The notes under the pieces are model-generated. The model was not told the origin of the DNA. It was given only the letters and a program-made list of their open reading frames with translations, and did no database searches. Below are positions 26,157 through 34,302 of a DNA stretch of 64,000 bases, in pieces. How positions within the stretch are numbered: the first letter of the stretch is position 1; each line of letters begins with the position of its first letter. Origin of the DNA: CAZEPJ01 sp964514105 (GTDB taxonomy: Bacteria; Desulfobacterota; Desulfocorpusculales; Desulfocorpusculum). The stretch lies in contig CAZEPJ010000015.1 in the NCBI GenBank assembly GCA_964514105.1, positions 7,999 through 71,998 of the forward strand, written 5' to 3'. The position numbers and the translations under genes are program-made.

Positions 26157-28601
26157 CTAATGCGTGACGGGACGCTCCTCTTCCAGGGGGATCTCCTCAT
26201 GGCGGCTGAACGGGAGATCCGACGCCAGAAGATCCGGGGCAAACAGCGCCTTGGGATCCGACAGGATCAGGGCCGCCCTCAGCACCTCGTCCATGTGCTC
26301 TGCGGGGATGAGCTGGGTCTCCTTGAGGACCCGGGGAGGGATCTCCTTGAGGTCCTTGCGGTTGTCCGCCGGAATGATGACCGTCCGGATCTGCCCGCGA
26401 TGGGCCGCAAGGATCTTCTCCTTGAGTCCGCCCACCGGCAGGACCCTCCCGCGCAGGGTGATCTCCCCCGTCATGGCCAGATCGGCCCGCACGGGGATCT
26501 TCAGGAGGGCCGAAGCGATGGCCGTGCTCATGGTGATGCCCGCCGAAGGGCCGTCCTTGGGGATTGCCCCCTCGGGGACATGGATATGGATATCCACCTT
26601 CTGGTAGAAGTCCTCCTCAAGGCGCAGTTGCCGACACCGCGACCGCACGTAGCTCAGGGCGGCCTGGGCAGACTCCTGCATCACGTCCCCCAGCTTCCCG
26701 GTGACCGTCAGCTTCCCCTTCCCGGGCATCACCACCACCTCGGTGGTGAGCAATTCTCCGCCCACTTCGGTCCAGGCCAGTCCCTTGACCAACCCCACCC
26801 GATCCCCTTCCTCCGCGATCCCGTACCGATACTTGGGGACTCCCAGAAATCGCTGGACCGCCCTGGAGGTGATCCGGATCTTCTCTTCCTCCCGCCGCTG
26901 CAGGATGCGCCTGGCCACCTTCCGGAAGATGGAGGCGATCTCCCGCTCCAGATTTCGAACCCCGGCCTCCCGAGTGTAGAGCCGGATCACGCTGAGGATG
27001 GCGCTGTCCGCCAAGGAGATCGGGCGGCCCGACAGCCCGTGGGCCTCCATCTGCTTGGGGATCAGGAACTTCTTGGCGATGTGCAGCTTCTCCAGCTCCG
27101 TGTACCCCGGCAGGCGAATGATCTCCATCCGATCTTGAAGCGGCAGCGGGATGGAGTGGAGGGTGTTGGCCGTGGTGATGAACATCACCCGGGAGAGGTC
27201 GTAGTCCAGGTCCAGGTAGTGGTCATTGAAGGCGTGGTTCTGCTCCGGGTCCAGGACCTCGAGCAGGGCGGCCGACGGATCGCCCCGGAAGTCCATGCTC
27301 ATCTTGTCCACCTCGTCCAGGAGGAACACCGGGTTGCTGGACCCGGCCTTCTTCATGGACTGGATGATCTTTCCCGGCAGGGCCCCGATGTACGTGCGGC
27401 GATGGCCCCGGATCTCCGCCTCGTCGCGGACCCCCCCCAGGGAGAGTCGGACGAACTTGCGGCCGGTGGAACGGGCGATGGAACGCCCCAAGGAGGTCTT
27501 GCCCACGCCCGGAGGGCCCACAAAACAGAGGATGGGGCCCTTGATCTTCTCCACCAGGCTCTGGACGGCCAGATACTCCAGGATGCGTTCCTTGGGTTGG
27601 GCGAGACCATAGTGATCCTCATCCAGGATCTGCTCCGCCTCCCGGATATCCAGCTTCTCCTCGGTGAACTCGCCCCACGGCAACCCGAGGATCCAGTCAA
27701 TATAGTTGCGCACGACGGTCGCCTCCGCGGACATGGGCGACATCATCTTGAGCTTCTTGATCTCGTGCAGGGCCTTTCCCCGGGCCTCTTCGGTGAGCTT
27801 CTTGGTTTCGACCTTCTTCTCCAGCTCCTGGACCTCGCTGCGCAGGTCGTCCTTCTCGCCCATCTCCTTCTGGATGGCTCGCATCTGCTCGTTGAGGTAG
27901 TATTCCTTCTGGCTCTTCTCCATCTGCTTCTTGACCCTGGCCTTGATCTTGCGCTCGATCTCCAGGATCTCGATCTCGGACTGCAGGAGCACGAAGAGCC
28001 GATCCAGGCGCTCGGCGGGCGCCACGACCTCCAAGAGCTGCTGCTTCTCCTCGAGCTTCGCGTTGAGATGGGTCACGATGGTGTCCGCGAGCCTCCCCGG
28101 GTCCTCGATCTGGGCCACGCTGCCCCCCACCTCCGCGGAGAGCTTCTTGTTCAACCGGGCATAGTACTGGAACGATTCGCGAACGGCCCGCATCAGGGCC
28201 TCGAGCTCCACGGTCCGGGGCTGATGCACGTGGAGCCGCTCCACCCGCACCAGGAAAAACGGGTCGCTTTGCGCCAGGTCCAGGTGCCGCGCCCTGCTTT
28301 GCCCCTCCACCAGCGCCTTGACCGTCCCGTCCGGAAGCCGCAGCATCTGGAGGACCTTGGCCAGCGTCCCCACACCGTGCAGATCTCCCAGGGTCGGGTC
28401 ATTGATCTTGGAGTTCTTCTGGGCGACCAGAAAGATGGGTCCGTCGGACTTGAGGGCGTGCTCCAGGGCCGTGATGGACTTGCCTCGCCCCACGAACAGC
28501 GGGACGACCATGTGGGGAAAGATGACGATGTCCCTCAACGGAAGGAGCGGGACCATGAATTGAGGGTTCTCTTCGATCTTGCCGCGGTTCAAGCCGAACA
28601 T
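26157..28601 (-). CDS. lon: ATP-dependent protease Lon
   Basis: 814 residues, LonA type. N-terminal substrate domain begins with FMVPLLPLRDIVIFPHMVVP, then a coiled-coil, the AAA+ module (CFVGPPGVGKTSLGRSIA; VFLLDEVDKMSMDFRGDPSA; sensor-2 region), and the protease domain with the catalytic Ser in PKDGPSAGITMSTAIASAL and the catalytic Lys in TGEITLRGRVLPVGGLKEKI. Degrades misfolded and regulatory proteins in the cytoplasm. Lies between clpX and hup, as in many proteobacteria. Confidence 0.98.
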   Translation of the reverse strand: MFGLNRGKIEENPQFMVPLLPLRDIVIFPHMVVPLFVGRGKSITALEHALKSDGPIFLVAQKNSKINDPTLGDLHGVGTLAKVLQMLRLPDGTVKALVEGQSRARHLDLAQSDPFFLVRVERLHVHQPRTVELEALMRAVRESFQYYARLNKKLSAEVGGSVAQIEDPGRLADTIVTHLNAKLEEKQQLLEVVAPAERLDRLFVLLQSEIEILEIERKIKARVKKQMEKSQKEYYLNEQMRAIQKEMGEKDDLRSEVQELEKKVETKKLTEEARGKALHEIKKLKMMSPMSAEATVVRNYIDWILGLPWGEFTEEKLDIREAEQILDEDHYGLAQPKERILEYLAVQSLVEKIKGPILCFVGPPGVGKTSLGRSIARSTGRKFVRLSLGGVRDEAEIRGHRRTYIGALPGKIIQSMKKAGSSNPVFLLDEVDKMSMDFRGDPSAALLEVLDPEQNHAFNDHYLDLDYDLSRVMFITTANTLHSIPLPLQDRMEIIRLPGYTELEKLHIAKKFLIPKQMEAHGLSGRPISLADSAILSVIRLYTREAGVRNLEREIASIFRKVARRILQRREEEKIRITSRAVQRFLGVPKYRYGIAEEGDRVGLVKGLAWTEVGGELLTTEVVVMPGKGKLTVTGKLGDVMQESAQAALSYVRSRCRQLRLEEDFYQKVDIHIHVPEGAIPKDGPSAGITMSTAIASALLKIPVRADLAMTGEITLRGRVLPVGGLKEKILAAHRGQIRTVIIPADNRKDLKEIPPRVLKETQLIPAEHMDEVLRAALILSDPKALFAPDLLASDLPFSRHEEIPLEEERPVTH

Positions 28602-28677
28602 GTGGATCCTTTGAGCGCCCGATGCGCAGGGTATACCCGGCCGGCTGCCTGCGAGCCGCTCCTGTCGCCCCGGTGGA

Positions 28678-29925
28678 TCACGCGGACTCCACCTCGTCCT
28701 CGTATACGAGAAGGGGAGCCCCCTTCTGGCTCACGGCATCCTCGGTGATGACGCATTCGCGGATGTTGTTCCGGGAAGGGATGTCGTACATGATGTCCAG
28801 CATGATCCGCTCGAGGATGGATCGCAGGCCCCTCGCCCCGGACTTTCGCTTCATGGCCTCTCGGGCCACGGCACCAAGGGCTTCGTCCGTGAACTCCAGC
28901 TTGACGTTCTCGAACTGGAAGAGCTTCTGATACTGGCGGACCAGTGCGTTCTTCGGCTCCTTGAGGATGCGAACCAGCGCACCTTCGTCCAGTTCCTCGA
29001 GGGTGGCGATGACGGGAAGCCGCCCGATGAACTCGGGAATGAGACCGAATCGCAGCAGGTCCTCGGGCTGCACGTCGCTCAGCAGTTCGCGGCCGTTTCC
29101 GCCGTGGTACGCCACCACATCGGCCCCGAACCCCAGCATCTTCTTGCCCACCCGCTGCTGGATGATCTTTTCCAACTCCACGAAGGCGCCCCCGCAGATG
29201 AACAGGATGTTGGTCGTGTCCACCTGGATGAACTCCTGCTGGGGGTGCTTGCGGCCGCCCTTGGGCGGGACATTGGCCACGGTCCCCTCCACGATCTTGA
29301 GCAAGGCCTGCTGCACGCCCTCGCCCGAGACGTCCCTGGTGATGGAGGGGTTGTCGCCCTTGCGGGCGATCTTGTCGATCTCGTCGATATACACGATCCC
29401 CCGCGAGGCCTTCTCCACGTCGAAATCCGCCACCTGGAGCAGGCTGAGGATGATGTTCTCGACATCCTCCCCCACGTATCCCGCCTCGGTCAGACTCGTG
29501 GCGTCGGCGATGGTGAAAGGCACGTTGAGGAATCGCGCCAGGGTCTGGGCCAGAAGCGTCTTGCCGCTCCCCGTCGGACCCAGCAGCAGGATGTTGCTCT
29601 TCTGCAGTTCCACGCCGTCCATCTCTCCGCGGAACTCGATCCTCCGGTAGTGGTTGTGCACGGCCACGGCCAGGATCTTCTTGGCCCGCTCCTGGCCGAT
29701 GACGTACTGGTCCAGGAATTCCTTGATCTCCTGAGGTTTGGGCACCTCGGAGCGCCGACGATGCCGCTCTTCCTTCTCATACTCCTCCGCGATGATGTCC
29801 TTGCACAGATCGATGCACTCGTCGCAGATGTACACGGCGGGCCCGGCGATCAGCTTCCGGACCTCCCCCTGGCTCTTGCCGCAGAAACTGCAGAACAGCT
29901 CGTTGTTCCTCTGGCTCCTCTTCAT
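28678..29925 (-). CDS. clpX: ClpX ATPase, unfoldase of ClpXP
   Basis: 415 residues. N-terminal zinc domain CSFCGKSQGEVRKLI followed by YICDECIDLC (four Cys). AAA+ motifs: LLLGPTGSGKTLLAQTLARF and IVYIDEIDKIARKGDN. The RKH substrate loop is in GGRKHPQQEF. The ClpP-docking loop reads KKMLGFGADV, an LGF variant of the usual IGF. Sixteen bases after clpP, forming the tig-clpP-clpX-lon block. Confidence 0.98.
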   Translation of the reverse strand: MKRSQRNNELFCSFCGKSQGEVRKLIAGPAVYICDECIDLCKDIIAEEYEKEERHRRRSEVPKPQEIKEFLDQYVIGQERAKKILAVAVHNHYRRIEFRGEMDGVELQKSNILLLGPTGSGKTLLAQTLARFLNVPFTIADATSLTEAGYVGEDVENIILSLLQVADFDVEKASRGIVYIDEIDKIARKGDNPSITRDVSGEGVQQALLKIVEGTVANVPPKGGRKHPQQEFIQVDTTNILFICGGAFVELEKIIQQRVGKKMLGFGADVVAYHGGNGRELLSDVQPEDLLRFGLIPEFIGRLPVIATLEELDEGALVRILKEPKNALVRQYQKLFQFENVKLEFTDEALGAVAREAMKRKSGARGLRSILERIMLDIMYDIPSRNNIRECVITEDAVSQKGAPLLVYEDEVESA

Positions 29926-29941
29926 CGCTCCCCGTGTCCAG

Positions 29942-30547
29942 CTAGGATTGAGACGCCTCTTTGTCGGGCTTGCGGGTGATCACCTCGTCCACGATCCCGT
30001 ACGCCTTGGCTTGCTCTCCGGTCATGAAGAAGTCCCGGTCCGTGTCCTCCCGTATCCGCTCCAGGGGTTGCCCCGTATGGCGGGCCAAGACCTCGTTGAG
30101 TTCCTCCCGCATCCGAAGGATCTCCCTGGCATGGATCTCGATGTCCGACGCGGCGCCCTGAAACCCGCCCATAGGCTGATGGATGAGGATCCGCGAGTGG
30201 GGCAGGGAAAAGCGCTTGCCCTGGCTGCCGGCAGCGAGCAGGACGGCCCCCATGCTGGAGGCCTGCCCTACGCAGAGCGTGGAGATGGGTGGCTTCACGT
30301 ACTGCATGGTGTCGTAGATGGCCAACCCCGCCGTCACGAGGCCCCCGGGGGTGTTGATGTAAAAGTGGATGTCCTTCTCCGGGTCCTCGGATTCCAGAAA
30401 CAGCATCTGTGCGATGATCAGGTTGGCCACCTCATCGGACACCGGCGTCCCCAGGAAGATGATGCGCTCCTTGAGGAGCCGGGAGTAAATGTCGTAGGCC
30501 CGCTCCCCGCGGCCGCTCTGTTCGATCACGATGGGTATCAACGGCAC
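29942..30547 (-). CDS. clpP: ATP-dependent Clp protease proteolytic subunit
   Basis: 201 residues from GTG 30547. The catalytic Ser lies in CVGQASSMGAVLLAAGSQGK and the His in HSRILIHQPMGGFQGAASDI; the Asp follows in RDFFMTGEQAK-like position. GTG 30547 has GGAGGAGG 8 bases upstream and gives the usual MPLIPIVIEQSGRGERAYDI start; a longer GTG at 30571 is possible. Tetradecameric barrel partner of ClpX. Lies downstream of tig. Confidence 0.97.
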   Translation of the reverse strand: MPLIPIVIEQSGRGERAYDIYSRLLKERIIFLGTPVSDEVANLIIAQMLFLESEDPEKDIHFYINTPGGLVTAGLAIYDTMQYVKPPISTLCVGQASSMGAVLLAAGSQGKRFSLPHSRILIHQPMGGFQGAASDIEIHAREILRMREELNEVLARHTGQPLERIREDTDRDFFMTGEQAKAYGIVDEVITRKPDKEASQS

Positions 30548-30576
30548 GTCGTCAACCTCCTCCAACGCCACTCACC

Positions 30577-31878
30577 TCACTTCTTGGGGTCGGTTTTCTT
30601 GACCTTTATTGTAGCTCGCTCGATGAGGAAATCAAGCGCCTTCTCCTCCAGAAGGCTCCCCTTCAGCGACGCCATGGCATCGGGTTCCCGATACATCTCG
30701 CGGATCTGCCGGATGTCCCGGCCGCTCTGGCGCGCCAGTCTCTCGTACACCGCCTCCAGGGCTTCTTGCGTCACCTCCAGCCCCTCCTGCCGCGCGATGG
30801 CCTCGAGGATGAACGAGGTCCGTACGGCCTTCACCGCCGGGTCCCGGTATCGCTCCCGCATCTGCTGCGAATCACCGCCCGCCTGCTCCAGGGTGATTCC
30901 GTGCACGGCCAGGCGCCTCCGGGCGTCGCGGAGCATCTCCTCGATCTGGAGGGCGACCAAGGCTTCGGGAACCTCGATGGGATTGGCCTTCAACAGCTGA
31001 TCGATGACGGATTCGTTCTGGGCGGAGCGGATGCGCCTGCGTTCCCCCTCCTCCAGCTCTTCCCGGACCTTGACCCTCAGGGCATCCAGGGTCTCGTACT
31101 CCCCCAGCCGCTTGGCAAAGGCATCGTCCAACTCGGGCAGGACCCTCTTTCGGATGGCTTTGACCGTGACCTCCAACGCCCCGTCCTTGCCCGCCAGCTT
31201 GGGGTCCGGATGGTCCTCGGGGAATCGATGGGGCACGGTGACGGTCTGACCAACCCCCACGCCCACCAGGGCCTTGAACAGGGCCTCCTCCATGCGCTGG
31301 GGTCGAACCTCCATCATCAACTCCTCGGGGCCCTGGGCGTCCTGTGCCTGTCCTGCAAGGACCACCCGGTGAAGCGCCAGAACGAAATCCCCCTCCGCCA
31401 CCGGATGCCCCTCCTCCATGTCCTCCAGGCGGGCGAACATCTCGCGGATCTCCTCCAGGCGGCTCTCCACCTGGGCATCGGTGACCTGGACGGGCTCGGA
31501 CTCCACTTCGAGCCCCACATAGTCGGCCACCCGGACCTGGGGCTTGATCTCCACCGAGGCCGTATAGTGGAGGTCCGCACCGCTTTGCACGTCCACCTCG
31601 CCGATGTCCGGCTGAGACACGGGCGTGATATCGTTCTGATCCAGGCTCCTGCGATAGGTCTCCTGAATGAGCTGGGAGGTCACCTCATAGCGGACCTGGT
31701 CGCCGTAAAGCCGCTCCAGCAGGGAGCGGGGGGCCTTGCCGGGTCGAAACCCCTTGACCCTCGCCGTGCGCTGGAGCTTCCTGTAGGCCCGCTCGAACTC
31801 CGCGGTCACCTCATCGGCAGGCACCTGGACATGGAGTTTGCGCCGTACGGCACTGATCTCCTCGATCTCGACCTTCAC
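30577..31878 (-). CDS. tig: Trigger factor
   Basis: 433 residues. Ribosome-bound chaperone with peptidyl-prolyl isomerase activity. The ribosome-binding tail appears as ARVKGFRPGKAPRSLLERLYG (G-F-R-x-G-K-x-P), the FKBP-like PPIase domain is around residues 150-240 (VAEGDFVLALHRVVLAG), and the long helical C-terminal domain follows. First gene of the tig-clpP-clpX operon; a promoter lies about 140 bases upstream. Confidence 0.96.
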   Translation of the reverse strand: MKVEIEEISAVRRKLHVQVPADEVTAEFERAYRKLQRTARVKGFRPGKAPRSLLERLYGDQVRYEVTSQLIQETYRRSLDQNDITPVSQPDIGEVDVQSGADLHYTASVEIKPQVRVADYVGLEVESEPVQVTDAQVESRLEEIREMFARLEDMEEGHPVAEGDFVLALHRVVLAGQAQDAQGPEELMMEVRPQRMEEALFKALVGVGVGQTVTVPHRFPEDHPDPKLAGKDGALEVTVKAIRKRVLPELDDAFAKRLGEYETLDALRVKVREELEEGERRRIRSAQNESVIDQLLKANPIEVPEALVALQIEEMLRDARRRLAVHGITLEQAGGDSQQMRERYRDPAVKAVRTSFILEAIARQEGLEVTQEALEAVYERLARQSGRDIRQIREMYREPDAMASLKGSLLEEKALDFLIERATIKVKKTDPKK

Positions 31879-32019
31879 CCCGTATCTCCTTTCCTCGTGC
31901 GGCCCCCTGTCTGTCCTGTTTCGGAGGATGGAAAAGAGGGCGCACGCCCGGATTCCCCGACCCGCGGGGGAGGCATGGAGCCGATCTCGCCCCTGCCTGC
32001 AGCTGTCTATCGCTTTGAA

Positions 32020-32049
32020 ATCTTATCTTGAATCTCGAACCCGGGTCAA
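32020..32049 (-). promoter_or_regulatory. tig promoter
   Basis: Minus strand: -35 TTGACC (32044-32049), 18-base spacer, -10 TAAGAT (32020-32025) in a short AT-rich island. Confidence 0.6.
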
Positions 32050-32223
32050 GGCGTGACGCGAAGCGACGGCCCGGGCGCCCGGACCCGGGGGGGTCAGGCA
32101 GGAAGCCCGGACCCGGCAGATGGGACGCGGATGGAGCAAGAGGTCCCGTGGCTCCCAAGTGAACCGATCCGCGGGGTGGCCCCACCGCGCCTCCCCCCGG
32201 CCCGCGGCAAGGAAAACAATAGG

Positions 32224-32252
32224 TTGCATCGGGCACGGCCTTTGCGTAGAAT
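32224..32252 (+). promoter_or_regulatory. Promoter of the 90-residue hypothetical gene
   Basis: -35 TTGCAT (32224-32229), 17-base spacer, -10 TAGAAT (32247-32252). Predicted start near 32259, about 59 bases before the ATG at 32318. Confidence 0.65.
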
Positions 32253-32317
32253 GCGTCCAGCGGCGGGGACCGAGGGATCCGCCGGAGGCCCAAAACCCCA
32301 GTCAAGGGAAGATCTCC

Positions 32318-32590
32318 ATGGAGACGAGAAGAATAGCTCAGGATAGGACCCGGGAGCTCAGGCCCCGCAAGATCTCCCTGGCAAAGGTCGAGGAGACGAG
32401 CGCGGATCGGCGGGGCCACATCGTGGGGTGGGAATACAACCCGCCGCGCAGGGGAGAACGCTACACTGTGAACTTGGGCCAGGGGCGGGTCTTGAGGACC
32501 AGCCCGGTCCAGGAAGTCAGTGCGTCGGACAAGATGCTCCTCGTCAAGACCGTCAACTCCACGTACTGCGTGGCGTATCTGGAGGATTAG
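32318..32590 (+). CDS. Small hypothetical protein, 90 residues
   Basis: Starts at ATG 32318 with AAGGGA about 9 bases upstream. Basic N-terminal third (METRRIAQDRTRELRPRKIS), then a beta-rich half with GERYTVNLGQGRVLRTSPVQ and a C-terminal DKMLLVKTVNSTYCVAYLED. The ending resembles small proteins with a V-x-T-x-N-S-x-Y motif, seen in several deltaproteobacteria, but I cannot assign a family function. Stands alone between tig and the convergent trpD-like gene, with its own good promoter, which supports expression. Confidence 0.65.
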   Translation: METRRIAQDRTRELRPRKISLAKVEETSADRRGHIVGWEYNPPRRGERYTVNLGQGRVLRTSPVQEVSASDKMLLVKTVNSTYCVAYLED

Positions 32591-32643
32591 GCACTCCTCC
32601 CTCCCCAAGCGGATCTGCCCGGTGCTGGACCGGCGCCCCTGCG

Positions 32644-33714
32644 TCATCCCCCCCGCGTGAAGGCCGCCTCGGTGGTCAGACGAACCACGGTCTCCAGAGT
32701 TCTCCTGGCCCGCCCCGATTCGATGGCATCGCGGGCCCTCTCCAATCCTTCCCGGATGTCCGCGGCCCGACCCGCGGCCGCCAGGGCCACCGCGGCGCCC
32801 AGGAGGACCACGTCGGCCGGTGCCCCGTCCTCTCCGGACAGGACGCCCCGGATGATCCGGGCATTGTCTGGGGCTGTCCCCCCCCGGATCTCCTCCATGC
32901 GGCGCCTGGGCAGCCCCACGTCCTCGGGAAAGAGCTCCATCACCTCGAACCCGGACTCGCGCAGGAAGCAGACCATGCTGCGTCCGGTGACGCTCACCTC
33001 GTCGAGGGTGTCCTCCCCATGGACCACGACCCCCTGGCGGACCCCCATGGCCTTGAGCGCGCGGGCCAGGGGTATCAGGGCATCGGCCTCGTACACTCCC
33101 AGACACAGGCCCTGGGCTCCGCACGGGTTGCACAGCGGCCCGATGCAATTGAGGAGGGTCCGAAATCCCATCTGGTGCCTGAGGTCCAGGGTCGCGCCCC
33201 ACATGCGGTGCAGCGGCGCCGAGTAGAGAAACCCGACGCCCGCTTCGGCAATGCAGCGCTCCACCGTGGTGGGGGTGATGTCCGGCTCGATGCCCAGCGC
33301 CCGGAGCACCCGCTCACCGCTGACGTAATGAGACGGCCCCAGGTTCCCGGACTTGGCCACCGGCTGCCCCGCTCCGGCCACCACGAAGGCCGTTGCCGTG
33401 GACACGGTGAAAACCTTGGTCCCCGAACCGTTCCCCAGGGAGGTTCGCGAGATGGTCTCGTCGTCCAGGTTGATCTCTTCGCGATCGATGGCCAGGAGCC
33501 CGTCGGGCACCCGGATCCTGGGGGAGCGGTCCCGGGCGGCCCTGGCGGCACCCACGATCTCGGGCACTGCCAATCCCTTCATGCGCAGGGCGGTGAGAAC
33601 GGATGCCATCCCCGCCGGGGTCATCCCTCCGCCGAGCATCTCGCACATCATGCGGTATGCCTCCTGCTCCGTCAGGTCCTTTCCCTGGATGAGTCGTTGC
33701 AAGGTCTCTTTCAT
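32644..33714 (-). CDS. TrpD-like phosphoribosyltransferase with altered PRPP loop
   Basis: 356 residues, fold of anthranilate phosphoribosyltransferase (TrpD, class III nucleoside phosphorylase superfamily). Conserved: GGGMTPAGMASVLTALRMKG, STATAFVVAGAG, VAKSGN (121-124), the Arg-rich substrate segment LRHQMGFRTLLN, GPLCNPCGAQ, and the metal pair DE at 238-239 in TLDEVSVTG. Unusual: the PRPP-binding GTGGDG of TrpD reads LGNGSG (residues 93-98) and the following NIST reads TVST (103-106), so the Asp and Asn that contact pyrophosphate-Mg are replaced. No other trp gene is nearby. It may be a diverged TrpD or a paralogue with another base; ATG 33714 has GGAGG 10 bases upstream. Confidence 0.7.
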   Translation of the reverse strand: MKETLQRLIQGKDLTEQEAYRMMCEMLGGGMTPAGMASVLTALRMKGLAVPEIVGAARAARDRSPRIRVPDGLLAIDREEINLDDETISRTSLGNGSGTKVFTVSTATAFVVAGAGQPVAKSGNLGPSHYVSGERVLRALGIEPDITPTTVERCIAEAGVGFLYSAPLHRMWGATLDLRHQMGFRTLLNCIGPLCNPCGAQGLCLGVYEADALIPLARALKAMGVRQGVVVHGEDTLDEVSVTGRSMVCFLRESGFEVMELFPEDVGLPRRRMEEIRGGTAPDNARIIRGVLSGEDGAPADVVLLGAAVALAAAGRAADIREGLERARDAIESGRARRTLETVVRLTTEAAFTRGG

Positions 33715-33838
33715 GATTCGCCGACCTCCTCAATGAAAATCCCCGTCGTTGACCCCGGCCCATACCGGGAGCGGTGGGGTCGCGCCTTGCCCCCCGAAGC
33801 GGGGCCGGCGGGCACGGCGCGCCCCGACAAAGAACAAA

Positions 33839-33867
33839 GGCCGCTGGGTCATCGGGACCCCGCGGCC
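33839..33867 (-). terminator. Hairpin with U-rich tail in the trpD-like leader (possible attenuator)
   Basis: GGCCGC and GGGTC (33839-33850) pair with GACCC and GCGGCC (33856-33867) around a 5-base loop with one bulge each side. On the minus strand the stem is followed by TTTGTTCTTTG (33838-33828). It lies about 115 bases upstream of the trpD-like start codon and downstream of its promoter, the position of an attenuator terminator. Confidence 0.5.
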
Positions 33868-33878
33868 TCGAAACGACA

Positions 33879-33914
33879 ACGCCGCGGGCCCCGGTGAAGC
33901 GCGGCCCGCGGCGT
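33879..33914 (-). repeat. 12-bp perfect inverted repeat in the trpD-like leader
   Basis: ACGCCGCGGGCC (33879-33890) and GGCCCGCGGCGT (33903-33914) form a perfect 12-bp stem with a 12-base loop. On the minus strand it is followed by TGTCGTTTCG, too poor in U for a strong terminator alone. It begins 23 bases after the stop of the candidate leader peptide. Confidence 0.6.
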
Positions 33915-33936
33915 CCATCATCCTCTCAGTTGCTTC

Positions 33937-34026
33937 TCAACCCCTTGCCGGGCGCACCCCACCTGCGTTGTGTGCGCCACACCACAACCAGGCCTGCCCA
34001 AGGCGCTGAGAATTCGCCGTATCCAT
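33937..34026 (-). CDS. Candidate 29-residue leader peptide with two near-adjacent Trp codons
   Basis: ATG 34026 lies almost exactly at the start site predicted by the promoter at 34034-34062, so the message would be leaderless. Residues 12-16 read AWLWC, with TGG codons at positions 13 and 15. The Trp codons sit in a hairpin (GTTG..TGTG with CACA..CAAC), and strong stems follow 23 bases after the stop codon. That is the layout of a trp attenuator, and the next gene is TrpD-like. Two Trp in 29 codons could be chance in GC-rich DNA, so this is tentative. Confidence 0.35.
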   Translation of the reverse strand: MDTANSQRLGQAWLWCGAHNAGGVRPARG

Positions 34027-34033
34027 GATTCCC

Positions 34034-34062
34034 TTCATACCAACAGGACCCCGGCTTGTCAA
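34034..34062 (-). promoter_or_regulatory. Promoter of the trpD-like gene
   Basis: Minus strand: perfect -35 TTGACA (34057-34062), 17-base spacer, -10 TATGAA (34034-34039). Start near 34027, giving a leader of about 310 bases before the trpD-like ATG, unusually long for this window. Confidence 0.65.
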
Positions 34063-34103
34063 GCCGTGGCTGAGCCGAGCCCATACAGGCGCGCATCTTT
34101 TCC

Positions 34104-34132
34104 TTGACAATCCCATCTCGAATTGCTCCAAT
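34104..34132 (+). promoter_or_regulatory. Promoter upstream of the dehydrogenase/carrier-protein gene set
   Basis: Perfect -35 TTGACA (34104-34109), 17-base spacer, -10 TCCAAT (34127-34132). Predicted start near 34139. The transcript meets two tandem terminators about 125-205 bases later, before acyl-CoA dehydrogenase at 34437. About 42 bases separate its -35 from that of the divergent trpD-like promoter. Confidence 0.55.
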
Positions 34133-34176
34133 GAGAGCGAGTGGCACATCGAGGGCGGGTCGCGAGGGCAACGAAG

Positions 34177-34239
34177 ATGGACGGGCACATGGGGATTCGG
34201 GCCATCATCATTCGGGGGGACATACGCCCACGCGCCTAG
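34177..34239 (+). CDS. Candidate 20-residue Ile-rich leader peptide
   Basis: ATG 34177 to TAG 34237-34239, 20 codons, five of them Ile, including three in a row (ATC ATC ATT, 34204-34212). No good Shine-Dalgarno is visible, which weakens the case. The following CCCACG (34227-34232) is complementary to the 5' arm of the first terminator (CGTGGG, 34268-34273), so ribosome position could decide whether that terminator forms. Confidence 0.3.
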   Translation: MDGHMGIRAIIIRGDIRPRA

Positions 34240-34263
34240 GCTGATATCAAAGACGATTCGGGC

Positions 34264-34296
34264 GGGCCGTGGGTGATCCCACGGCCCTCTTTTTTT
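34264..34296 (+). terminator. Strong intrinsic terminator T1
   Basis: GGGCCGTGGG (34264-34273), loop TGAT, CCCACGGCCC (34278-34287), then TCTTTTTTT (34288-34296). Perfect 10-bp GC-rich stem with a classical U tract. Confidence 0.85.
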
Positions 34297-34302
34297 GCTG
34301 GC

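Larger units (their letters stand above)
31879..32317. other. Divergent intergenic region, tig and the 90-residue gene
   Basis: About 440 bases. It carries two back-to-back sigma-70-like promoters, annotated separately, and leaders of roughly 140 bases (tig) and 60 bases (small gene). No coding frame with family features and no recognisable RNA motif was found in the rest. Confidence 0.5.

Noticed and set aside
33749..34028. Short plus- and minus-strand frames in the trpD-like leader
   Set aside because: Apart from the tentative Trp leader peptide they cross strong inverted repeats, lack Shine-Dalgarno sequences and have biased Arg/Pro/Gly content.
34139..34296. 6S RNA, 4.5S RNA or a known riboswitch ending at T1
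   Set aside because: The conserved loops of 6S and SRP RNA and the cores of c-di-GMP, fluoride and TPP riboswitches were not found; the length alone is not evidence.
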